Positions 1 to 5,874 of a DNA stretch of 11,036 nt are shown here, in pieces. Below the pieces are notes generated by a model. The model had not been told where the DNA came from. It saw only the letters and a list, made by a program, of their open reading frames with translations, and did not search any database. A program made the position numbers and the translations under genes. The stretch spans positions 1 to 11,036 of the forward strand of contig CAZTCJ010000109.1 of assembly GCA_964612085.1 (NCBI GenBank), written 5' to 3'. The DNA is from CAZTCJ01 sp964612085. GTDB taxonomy: Bacteria > Pseudomonadota > Alphaproteobacteria > JAJFIK01. Position 1 is the stretch's first letter, and every line of letters starts with the position of its first letter.

Positions 1-1022
1 CGCTTTTGCGGCCCGGCCGTTTCGACCGCCAGGTGGTGGTGCCGAACCCGGACATTATCGGCCGGGAGAAGATCCTGCGCGTTCACATGCGCAAGGTGCC
101 GCTGGCCCCGGATGTGAACCCGAAAGTGATCGCTCGGGGTACGCCGGGCTTTTCCGGCGCCGATCTCGCCAATCTCGTGAACGAAGCGGCTCTTCTGGCG
201 GCCCGGCGCAACAAGCGGCTCGTCACCATGTCCGAGTTCGAGGACGCCAAGGACAAGGTGCTGATGGGCTCCGAGCGCCGCTCCATGGTCATGTCGGAAG
301 AGCAGAAAAAGCTCACCGCCTATCACGAAGGCGGTCACGCCATCGTGGCGATGAATCTGGACGCCGCCGATCCGGTGCACAAGGCGACCATCATTCCGCG
401 CGGGCGCGCGCTCGGCATGGTCATGCAGTTGCCGGAGGAAGATCAGATCTCCATGAGCCTGGAGCAGATGCGCGCACGGCTCGCCATCATGATGGCCGGG
501 CGCATCGCCGAGGAACTGATTTTCGGCTGGGAGAAGGTGACCTCCGGCGCCCAGTCCGACATCGAGCAGGCGACGCGGCTTGCCCGCGCCATGGTGACCC
601 GCTGGGGTTACAGCGAAAAGCTCGGCACCGTGGCCTATGGCGAGAACCAGGAAGAAGTGTTCCTGGGCCATTCCGTGTCGCGCCAGCAGAACATCTCGGA
701 AGAGACCGCCAAGCTGATCGATGAGGAAGTCAAACGCTTCGTACGCGAAGGGTATGAGACGGCTCAGCGGATCCTGAACGAGAAGATCGACGATCTGCAC
801 AAGCTTGCCGAAGGTCTGCTCGAATACGAGACCCTGTCCGGCGAAGAGATCGACGGCCTGCTGCGCGGCGAAAAGCCCAAGCGGGAAGATCCGACCGACG
901 ACGCGGCCCTGCCGTCCGGTCCGACCTCCGCCGTGCCGGCCGCCGGCAAGCGCAAGACCAGTTCGGATACGGACTCAGCGCCCAATGGCGTGGGGACCGA
1001 TCCAGAACCGCAAGGCACGTAA
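1..1022 (+). CDS. ftsH: ATP-dependent zinc metalloprotease FtsH, C-terminal part (5' end outside window)
   Basis: FtsH is a hexameric AAA+ protease of the inner membrane that unfolds and degrades misfolded membrane proteins and selected cytosolic regulators. Only the C-terminal part is present; the reading frame is already open at base 1, and the membrane segments and Walker motifs lie upstream. The fragment opens inside the AAA module with LRPGRFDRQ, which holds the arginine fingers. It continues through the helical subdomain (GFSGADLANLVNEAAL). The peptidase domain has the zinc motif HEGGH at bases 324-338 and, further on, TSGAQSDIEQAT, whose Asp is the expected third zinc ligand. The last ~45 residues are a polar Pro/Ser/Thr/Asp tail, as is common in FtsH. 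The TAA stop at 1020-1022 is 21 bases before folP, so the two are probably cotranscribed. Identification is certain; the upstream gene part and promoter cannot be seen. Confidence 0.97.
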   Translation, partial: LLRPGRFDRQVVVPNPDIIGREKILRVHMRKVPLAPDVNPKVIARGTPGFSGADLANLVNEAALLAARRNKRLVTMSEFEDAKDKVLMGSERRSMVMSEEQKKLTAYHEGGHAIVAMNLDAADPVHKATIIPRGRALGMVMQLPEEDQISMSLEQMRARLAIMMAGRIAEELIFGWEKVTSGAQSDIEQATRLARAMVTRWGYSEKLGTVAYGENQEEVFLGHSVSRQQNISEETAKLIDEEVKRFVREGYETAQRILNEKIDDLHKLAEGLLEYETLSGEEIDGLLRGEKPKREDPTDDAALPSGPTSAVPAAGKRKTSSDTDSAPNGVGTDPEPQGT

Positions 1023-1043
1023 GCGAAAGCCTCAAGGGAGCGT

Positions 1044-1937
1044 ATGGCGTCCCCTTCGTCCCATGATCAGAGCCCGGCGCCCATCGCCGGGCTCGATTGG
1101 TCTCGGGTCCCAGCAACGGGGCCTTATGTCATGGGCATCGTCAATGTCACGCCCGACTCTTTTTCCGATGGCGGACGGTTCGGCTCTGTCGAGGCGGCCG
1201 TCGATCATGCCCTGCGTCTGGTGGACGAGGGGGCTCATATCCTCGATATCGGGGGCGAATCCACCCGGCCCGGGGCCGAGCCCGTGCCCCTCGGCGAAGA
1301 GCTCGCCCGCGTCGTGCCGGTGATCGAAGGAATCGTACAGCGTACGGAGTGTCTGGTCTCCATCGATACCCGCAAATCCGCCGTCATGCGCGCGGCGGCG
1401 GAGGCGGGCGCGCGGGTGATCAACGATGTCTCTGCCCTGACCCATGATTCGCATGGCCTTGAGACGGTCGCGGCTCTGGGTCTGCCCGTCATCCTCATGC
1501 ATGCCCAAGGGGATCCGCGCACCATGCAGGCCGATCCCCGTTATGACGATGTGGTGGGCGACGTGAAAACCGCCCTGGCGGAGCGCATCGCCGCCTGTCA
1601 GGCCGCCGGAATCGGACGAGAGCGGATCATGGTCGATCCGGGGATCGGGTTCGGCAAGACCCTTGAGCATAATCTGACCCTGCTCGCCAATCTGGACGCA
1701 TTTCACGATCTGGGCTGTGCCATTCTGCTGGGGGCCTCGCGCAAATCCTTTATCGGGCGTCTCAGCAAGGATGCGCCTGCGGACAAGCGGCTCGGCGGTT
1801 CGCTCGCCACCGTCTTCGCGGCGATCGGGGCCGGCGTGCAGATGGTCCGCGTCCATGACGTGGCGGAGACGGTCCAGGCCCTCACAGTCCATGCGGCCCT
1901 TAAAGCGCGCCGGGCCTCACCGGGCAGGGGGCTTTGA
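1044..1937 (+). CDS. folP: Dihydropteroate synthase FolP
   Basis: FolP condenses 6-hydroxymethyl-7,8-dihydropterin pyrophosphate with p-aminobenzoate to give dihydropteroate, the folate-pathway step blocked by sulfonamides. The 297-residue product is close to the usual ~280 and is a TIM barrel with all family signatures in order: VNVTPDSFSDGG (residues 34-45), DIGGESTRPGA (68-78), SIDTRK (106-111), INDVSA (126-131), LMHAQGDPRTMQ (151-162), DPGIGFGKTLEHN (198-210), LLGASRKSFIG (228-238) and RVHDV (269-273). The pterin-binding Asp, Asn, Asp and Lys positions and the Arg/His near the end are retained, so it should be active. The ATG follows a good Shine-Dalgarno AAGGGAG (1034-1040). It starts 21 bases after ftsH, and its stop is one base before the thiD start, so it sits inside an operon. 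The ftsH-folP order is widespread in proteobacteria, but glmM, which often follows folP, is absent here. Confidence 0.97.
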   Translation: MASPSSHDQSPAPIAGLDWSRVPATGPYVMGIVNVTPDSFSDGGRFGSVEAAVDHALRLVDEGAHILDIGGESTRPGAEPVPLGEELARVVPVIEGIVQRTECLVSIDTRKSAVMRAAAEAGARVINDVSALTHDSHGLETVAALGLPVILMHAQGDPRTMQADPRYDDVVGDVKTALAERIAACQAAGIGRERIMVDPGIGFGKTLEHNLTLLANLDAFHDLGCAILLGASRKSFIGRLSKDAPADKRLGGSLATVFAAIGAGVQMVRVHDVAETVQALTVHAALKARRASPGRGL

Positions 1938-1938
1938 C

Positions 1939-3591
1939 ATGACCGCGCTCAAGGGCCGTGTGCTGATCATCGCCGGATCGGATTCCAGCGGCGGCGCGGG
2001 CATTCAGGCGGATATCAAGGCGGTTTCCGCTTGTGGAGCCTATGCGGCGACGGCGATCACCGCCCTGACAGCCCAGAACACGGTGACCGTGAGCGCCATT
2101 CACGATGTGCCGCCCGATTTCGTGACTGAGCAGATGCGCATGGTCTTAAGCGATATCGGCGCGGATGCGATCAAGACCGGCATGCTGCACCGGGCCGATG
2201 TGATCGAGGCGGTCGCGGACGCCCTTGATCAGTGGGCGCCTGATGTGCCGCTGGTCGTCGATCCGGTGATGGTCGCCACCAGCGGCGCGCGGCTTTTGGA
2301 GCCCGAAGCGGAAAGCGCGTTGCGCAGGCTTCTGATCCCCCGCGCCGCCCTGATCACCCCCAATATTCCGGAGGCGGAAGTCCTGACGGGCAAGGCAATC
2401 CGCGACTGGACGGAGATGGCCGACGCGGCCAAGGCGCTTCTCGCTTTGGGGCCGAAGGCGGTGCTGATCAAGGGCGGGCATCTGGACAGCGACACGGTCC
2501 ATGATGTTTTGGTCGGGCCCAACACCATCACCCGGTTCCGTTCCGGCCGGATCGACAGCCGCAACACCCACGGCACCGGTTGTACGCTCGCCTCGGCCAT
2601 CGCCGCGCGGCTTGCGCAAAAAGCGCCGATCGCGCAGGCTGTCGAGGACGCGTTAAGCTATGTGCAACAGGCGATCCGGACCGCGCCGGGCTTTGGGTCC
2701 GGTCACGGGCCGCTCAATCACATGCATGGTCTTCCCGACAGAAAGGCTGACCCTATGGAGCTTCCGCTTTATCAAATCGATGCGTTCACGGATCGTGTCT
2801 TTGCCGGAAATCCGGCTGCCGTCTGTCCCCTGACTGAGTGGATGGACGACGACATCTTGCAGCGTATCGCAGCGGAGAATAACTTGTCGGAAACGGCCTT
2901 TTTCGTGGCGCAACCCGAGAAAGGGCCGAATCATTTTCACCTGCGCTGGTTCACGCCCACGGACGAGGTGGACCTGTGCGGCCATGCCACTCTGGCCTCG
3001 GCCTATGTGGTGTTCAACGACTTGATGCCTGATCTGACGACCGTCTTTTTTGAGACGCGCAGTGGCACCCTGGTCGTGGAGCGCGGTGAAGAGGGCAGAC
3101 TTTCCATGGATTTCCCCGCGCTGCCCCCACATCCGATTGAAAATGCGGGTGTGCTGATGGACCGCCTGGGCGAGGCGCTGGGCAAGCGGCCTCTTGATCT
3201 TCAGCGCGCGGTCAATCTGCTGGCGGTGTTCGAGACCGAGGATGATGTGCGCCGCCTGCGTTACGGTCCCGGCTTGGCCGAAGCACTGATCGAGGCGGAT
3301 GCCTGGGGGCTGATCGTCACGGGCCCGGCCCGCGACAATTGCCCTTATGATTTCGTCTCCCGGTTCTTCGCGCCATTGAAGGGCGTGCCCGAGGATCCGG
3401 TGACGGGCTCGGCCCATTGCACCCTCACGCCCTATTGGGCCCAGCGCCTCGGCAAGACCGAGTTGCAAGGCTTTCAGGCCTCGGTGCGGGGCGGGCTGGT
3501 GACGTGTACGGCCAATCCGAACGGCCAGACCGACAGGGTCGGTTTGTCCGGTCACTGTGCGCCTTACCTCAAAGGCACGATCACGGTTTGA
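1939..3591 (+). CDS. thiD: HMP/HMP-P kinase ThiD, in one open frame with a C-terminal PhzF-family domain
   Basis: The N-terminal ~265 residues are ThiD, a ribokinase-fold enzyme that phosphorylates 4-amino-5-hydroxymethyl-2-methylpyrimidine and its monophosphate for thiamin synthesis. Visible signatures: AGSDSSGGAGIQADIK (12-27), VVDPVMVATSGARLL (106-120), ITPNIPEAEVLTG (139-151), LIKGGH (176-181) and the anion-hole motif HGTGCTLASA (211-220), whose Cys215 matches the catalytic Cys of Salmonella ThiD. The family's terminal GHGP motif is at 255-258. No stop follows. After about 14 linker residues the frame runs straight into a complete PhzF-family protein (residues 273-550). This is either a true 550-residue fusion or two genes whose stop is missing through mutation or a sequencing error; a TGA in another frame at 2748-2750 is where a normal thiD stop would fall. 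The ATG at 1939 is one base after folP, so translation is probably coupled. The ThiD call is certain; the fusion state is unsettled. Confidence 0.85.
   Translation: MTALKGRVLIIAGSDSSGGAGIQADIKAVSACGAYAATAITALTAQNTVTVSAIHDVPPDFVTEQMRMVLSDIGADAIKTGMLHRADVIEAVADALDQWAPDVPLVVDPVMVATSGARLLEPEAESALRRLLIPRAALITPNIPEAEVLTGKAIRDWTEMADAAKALLALGPKAVLIKGGHLDSDTVHDVLVGPNTITRFRSGRIDSRNTHGTGCTLASAIAARLAQKAPIAQAVEDALSYVQQAIRTAPGFGSGHGPLNHMHGLPDRKADPMELPLYQIDAFTDRVFAGNPAAVCPLTEWMDDDILQRIAAENNLSETAFFVAQPEKGPNHFHLRWFTPTDEVDLCGHATLASAYVVFNDLMPDLTTVFFETRSGTLVVERGEEGRLSMDFPALPPHPIENAGVLMDRLGEALGKRPLDLQRAVNLLAVFETEDDVRRLRYGPGLAEALIEADAWGLIVTGPARDNCPYDFVSRFFAPLKGVPEDPVTGSAHCTLTPYWAQRLGKTELQGFQASVRGGLVTCTANPNGQTDRVGLSGHCAPYLKGTITV
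2741..2757 (+). promoter_or_regulatory. Ribosome binding site and internal start for the PhzF-family protein
   Basis: GAAAGG at 2741-2746 is followed by an 8-base spacer and ATG at 2755-2757. This matters because no stop separates thiD from the PhzF region. The site argues that PhzF can be made on its own, whether or not a read-through fusion is also made. Confidence 0.6.
2755..3591 (+). CDS. PhzF-family isomerase/epimerase (possible independent start inside the thiD frame)
   Basis: This 278-residue segment is a complete PhzF/YddE-family protein with the diaminopimelate-epimerase double fold. The family includes phenazine-synthesis PhzF, but most members have unknown substrates. The start MELPLYQIDAFTDRVFAGNP matches the usual family N terminus exactly, which favours ATG 2755 as a genuine start. 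Further signatures are NLSETAFF (43-50, containing the Glu45 that acts as acid/base in PhzF), RWFTPTDEVDLCGHATLA (64-81) and EDPVTGSAHC (213-222). GAAAGG at 2741-2746 lies 8 bases before the ATG, a proper ribosome binding site, so independent initiation is likely even though the thiD frame also runs into it. It ends 11 bases from the convergent transporter gene. There are no phenazine genes nearby, so a phenazine role is not supported; call it a PhzF-family isomerase of unknown substrate. Confidence 0.85.
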   Translation: MELPLYQIDAFTDRVFAGNPAAVCPLTEWMDDDILQRIAAENNLSETAFFVAQPEKGPNHFHLRWFTPTDEVDLCGHATLASAYVVFNDLMPDLTTVFFETRSGTLVVERGEEGRLSMDFPALPPHPIENAGVLMDRLGEALGKRPLDLQRAVNLLAVFETEDDVRRLRYGPGLAEALIEADAWGLIVTGPARDNCPYDFVSRFFAPLKGVPEDPVTGSAHCTLTPYWAQRLGKTELQGFQASVRGGLVTCTANPNGQTDRVGLSGHCAPYLKGTITV

Positions 3592-3602
3592 GCATATTCC
3601 GA

Positions 3603-4547
3603 TTAGTCCGTGTCTGTTTTGCGCGGACCGGTCTGGCTCAAACCGATGCCCGACAGGATGAGGATCAGTGCCAGCAAGGCTTCGAAACCCGGGACTTCGT
3701 TCAAAAACACATAGCCCATGGCCACGGCCCAAAGCGGGATCAGATAGTTGATCTGGGACGCGAAAGTAGGCCCGGCGCGGCGTACCAGCGCGAGCAGCAA
3801 AAGCGTCGCCATGGCGCTTGAAAACAGCCCCAGCAGCACCGCGCATAAAAGCGAGAGGGAGGAAGGCATCAGGCTTAGCGGCCAGTCGCTCCACAAAGCG
3901 ATCGGGATAATGAGGGCAACCGCACACAGATGAATAGCCGTGCCCGCCACCACCGGGTGATGGGGGCCGAGCCGTTTCATCAAAACGGCGCTCACCGCAT
4001 AACACAGGGCGGCGGCGATCATGGCCAATTGATGGGGAATGCTGCTCGAGCCCGCAAGGCCGAGCGCGCTCGGTCCGAACAGGACGATGATTCCGACAAA
4101 GCCCAGGACGAAGCCGCCGAGGCGCCGCGACGTAATATGTTCTCCGGGGACGAACAAAGCCGCCAGCGCCATGGTGCTCAAGGGCATGATCGCCATGAGA
4201 ATGCCCGCAAGACTCGAATCGATTGCCTGGGAGCCCCAGGAAATCAGAGCGAAGGGCAGGATATTGCCGGTGACGGCGAGCAGTCCGAACAAGCGCCATT
4301 CGGGACACAGGCCGCGCCCGGACGGTGCGATCAGACGGGGCAGGCGGCGGCCTGTCAGGAGGACGCCCGCGCCGAGCGCCAGAGCGGCCACGCTAAGCCG
4401 GATCGCCACCAGGATCAGCGGCGGCAAGCTTTCGACGGCGATCTTGATCAGTATGAAGGCCGACCCGAACAGCACCACAAGCGCCCCAAGGAGCAGCCAA
4501 TGGGTCGTGGCGGATCCGCTCGCGTCTTGGGCGGCAGGCGCGCTCAC
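3603..4547 (-). CDS. EamA/DMT-superfamily transporter, 10 predicted membrane helices
   Basis: This is an inner-membrane drug/metabolite transporter with two EamA repeats (residues ~17-157 and ~172-303) and ten hydrophobic segments, near residues 17-38, 43-63, 86-105, 112-132, 143-160, 172-190, 200-219, 230-252, 262-282 and 286-304. The early motif GSAFILIKIAV and the central LFVPGEHIT are typical of the family. Its 314 residues fit the usual ~300. Family members export amino acids, precursors or toxic metabolites; the substrate cannot be read from sequence. The start is GTG at 4547-4545 inside GTGA, so it overlaps the stop of the upstream PLP enzyme by four bases. AAGGA lies about nine bases upstream, inside that gene's end. 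Coupled translation with the PLP enzyme suggests a shared substrate or product. It converges on the PhzF gene with 11 bases between stops and no visible terminator. Confidence 0.93.
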   Translation of the reverse strand: MSAPAAQDASGSATTHWLLLGALVVLFGSAFILIKIAVESLPPLILVAIRLSVAALALGAGVLLTGRRLPRLIAPSGRGLCPEWRLFGLLAVTGNILPFALISWGSQAIDSSLAGILMAIMPLSTMALAALFVPGEHITSRRLGGFVLGFVGIIVLFGPSALGLAGSSSIPHQLAMIAAALCYAVSAVLMKRLGPHHPVVAGTAIHLCAVALIIPIALWSDWPLSLMPSSLSLLCAVLLGLFSSAMATLLLLALVRRAGPTFASQINYLIPLWAVAMGYVFLNEVPGFEALLALILILSGIGLSQTGPRKTDTD

Positions 4548-5689
4548 ACCCCCAGATCCTTCAGCGTGGAGAACAACCGGTCGATATCGGTCCGGTCATT
4601 GTATAAATGCGGCGTGATACGCATGGAGTCCCCTCTCACGCTCACATAGATATGCCGCGCCTTCAGCGCGTCAAGCAGACCGCCGGGCAGGCCGCGCGGA
4701 AAGCGCACGCCGATGAAATGGCGCGCGCGGGTCTCCGCAGGCGCCGTCCGCAGGCCCAGGGCGCGGGCCCGCTCGGCGATCTCATCGGTGAGATGGCCCA
4801 GCGTATGGGCGATGGTGTCCGGTCCCCAATCGAGCAGTTGCGCGAGCGCCCGGATCGCCATGGGCAGGGTGTGGAACTGCGCCCGCTCGCCCATGTCGAA
4901 GCGCCGGGCCCCTGTGTCGTACGCATCCTGATACTGGACGAGATTGGCGAAATCCTCCGCCCCCTGCCGTCCGGTCCAGGTCATCTCCACCGGGCGGCCG
5001 TTCTGATGGCGCGGCGCGATATAGGCAAAGCCCATGCTGTACGGACCGAGCAGCCATTTGTAACAGGGCGCGACCAGGAAATCCGGATCGATGCGGGTCA
5101 CATCGATGGGCAGCGCGCCCGCCGACTGCGCCAGATCGAGCACCAGGGCGGCGCCCTGGGCGCGGGCTTTGCGCGAGACCGCCTCCAGATCGATCAGGCT
5201 GCCATCCGTCCAGTGACAATGGGGCAGGGCCACGATCCGCGTGCGCGCGCCAATGGCGTCGAGAATGCCTTGCGTCCAGCCCGCGTTATGGGAGGCCGGC
5301 ACGGTGACGATCCGCGCGCCGGTCGCGTCCGCCTTGTCGCGCCAGGGATAGACATTGGCCGGAAACTGATTCTCCAGGACGACGATCTCGTCTCCTTGGG
5401 TTACGGGCAGATTGGCGGCGGCGATGGCCATGCCGTAACTGACCGCCGGGACGATGGCGATATCGTCCGCCTGCGCACCGATCAGGCGAGCGAACAACCC
5501 CCGGGCGATGTCCGGGCCTTCGAAGAAATGAGACGGCTCGATGCGCCAGGGCTCGGATTTGATACGCGCGCCCGCTTCGCCCACATGCCGGACGGCCTTG
5601 AGCGACGGGGACATATAGGCGCAGTTGAGATAGGTCACGTGGTCCGGAATCTCGAACAGATCGCGCTGGCAGTCCAAAAGGGTCGGCAT
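4544..5689 (-). CDS. Class-V fold PLP-dependent aminotransferase-like enzyme
   Basis: This is a fold-type I PLP enzyme of the class-V group (cysteine desulfurase, kynureninase and isopenicillin-epimerase relatives). Counting from ATG 5689 (381 residues): TYLNCAYMSPSL near residue 19; VPAVSYGMAIAAANL (80-94), the phosphate-binding turn; LDLAQSAGALPID (184-196), with Asp185 for the pyridine nitrogen and Gln188; and LVAPCYKWLLGPYSMGFAY (205-223), with Lys211 as the predicted Schiff-base lysine. No catalytic Cys loop typical of IscS/SufS is obvious, so cysteine desulfurase is not supported; the reaction is unknown. ATG 5689 was chosen because GGGGGA sits 7 bases upstream and the product then starts at the usual distance from the fold. 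In-frame ATG 5704 and TTG 5725 also exist. It is the first gene of a two-gene unit with the EamA transporter (GTGA overlap) and diverges from serC. Confidence 0.9.
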   Translation of the reverse strand: MPTLLDCQRDLFEIPDHVTYLNCAYMSPSLKAVRHVGEAGARIKSEPWRIEPSHFFEGPDIARGLFARLIGAQADDIAIVPAVSYGMAIAAANLPVTQGDEIVVLENQFPANVYPWRDKADATGARIVTVPASHNAGWTQGILDAIGARTRIVALPHCHWTDGSLIDLEAVSRKARAQGAALVLDLAQSAGALPIDVTRIDPDFLVAPCYKWLLGPYSMGFAYIAPRHQNGRPVEMTWTGRQGAEDFANLVQYQDAYDTGARRFDMGERAQFHTLPMAIRALAQLLDWGPDTIAHTLGHLTDEIAERARALGLRTAPAETRARHFIGVRFPRGLPGGLLDALKARHIYVSVRGDSMRITPHLYNDRTDIDRLFSTLKDLGV

Positions 5690-5733
5690 GTGAAAATCCC
5701 CCATCCGGGACGGCACCGTTTCCAAAAGCTTAA

Positions 5734-5745
5734 CGCCGTTCGGCG
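5734..5745. repeat. 12-bp inverted repeat CGCCG-TT-CGGCG in the divergent region
   Basis: CGCCG (5734-5738) and CGGCG (5741-5745) are perfect inverted arms separated by TT. The site is about 45 bases upstream of the class-V enzyme start and about 44 bases upstream of the serC -35 box. It could be a regulator site for either direction. Short GC-rich palindromes also occur by chance in such DNA, and no second copy was seen, so this is a weak call. Confidence 0.25.
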
Positions 5746-5788
5746 AAGTTTAGCCGGAAACCAATCGGGCCGCTCGTCCCATCGGGTG

Positions 5789-5819
5789 CTTGACGGGGGC
5801 GGGGCACCACCCCTATATC
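5789..5819 (+). promoter_or_regulatory. Predicted sigma-70-type promoter for serC-serA
   Basis: CTTGAC (5789-5794) and CTATAT (5813-5818) are separated by 18 bases. Read in the standard way these are a -35 TTGACG and a -10 TATATC. The match to the alphaproteobacterial housekeeping pattern is nearly ideal. Transcription should start near 5825-5827, giving a leader of about 50 bases before the serC ATG. The start site position is inferred, not seen. Confidence 0.75.
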
Positions 5820-5825
5820 AGCGGT

Positions 5826-5874
5826 GGGCCACGCTCCCCCAACGGAGCGCAGCTATTCTGGAAGGAATAGAGAC
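5826..5874 (+). promoter_or_regulatory. Structured serC 5' leader (resembles the alphaproteobacterial serC leader element)
   Basis: The predicted ~49-base leader holds two perfect hairpins. Stem 1 pairs CGCTCC (5832-5837) with GGAGCG (5844-5849) around CCCAAC. Stem 2 pairs CTATTC (5853-5858) with GAATAG (5865-5870) around TGGAAG. The Shine-Dalgarno GAAGGAA (5861-5867) lies in the loop and right arm of stem 2, seven bases before ATG 5875. A conserved serC leader RNA is known upstream of serC-serA operons in alphaproteobacteria, and its last stem overlaps the serC ribosome binding site, which is exactly the layout here. Control of serC translation by opening or closing stem 2 is therefore likely. 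The ligand or protein that acts on it is unknown. A covariance-model search was not possible. Confidence 0.7.

Noticed and set aside
1717..1938. Upstream extension of the thiD frame into folP
   Set aside because: It is an out-of-frame reading of the folP coding region with Arg/Ser-rich composition; the conserved ThiD N terminus starts at ATG 1939.
2755..3591. Phenazine biosynthesis locus
   Set aside because: Only a PhzF-family protein is present; no other phenazine genes are nearby, and the family is broad with mostly unknown functions.
3592..3602. Bidirectional terminator between the convergent PhzF and EamA genes
   Set aside because: Only 11 bases lie between the stops and no inverted repeat is visible there.
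2653..4308. 551-codon open frame on the minus strand
   Set aside because: It runs antisense to PhzF and then out of frame through the EamA gene, has no family motifs, and is explained by the scarcity of stops in high-GC codon use.
5690..5725. Extended N terminus of the class-V enzyme (TTG 5725 or ATG 5704)
   Set aside because: GGGGGA is spaced correctly for ATG 5689, and the extra residues show no family similarity; they remain possible.
5824..5874. Longer SerC start upstream of ATG 5875
   Set aside because: It would lie before or at the predicted transcript start and over the leader hairpins, and ATG 5875 has a well-placed Shine-Dalgarno.
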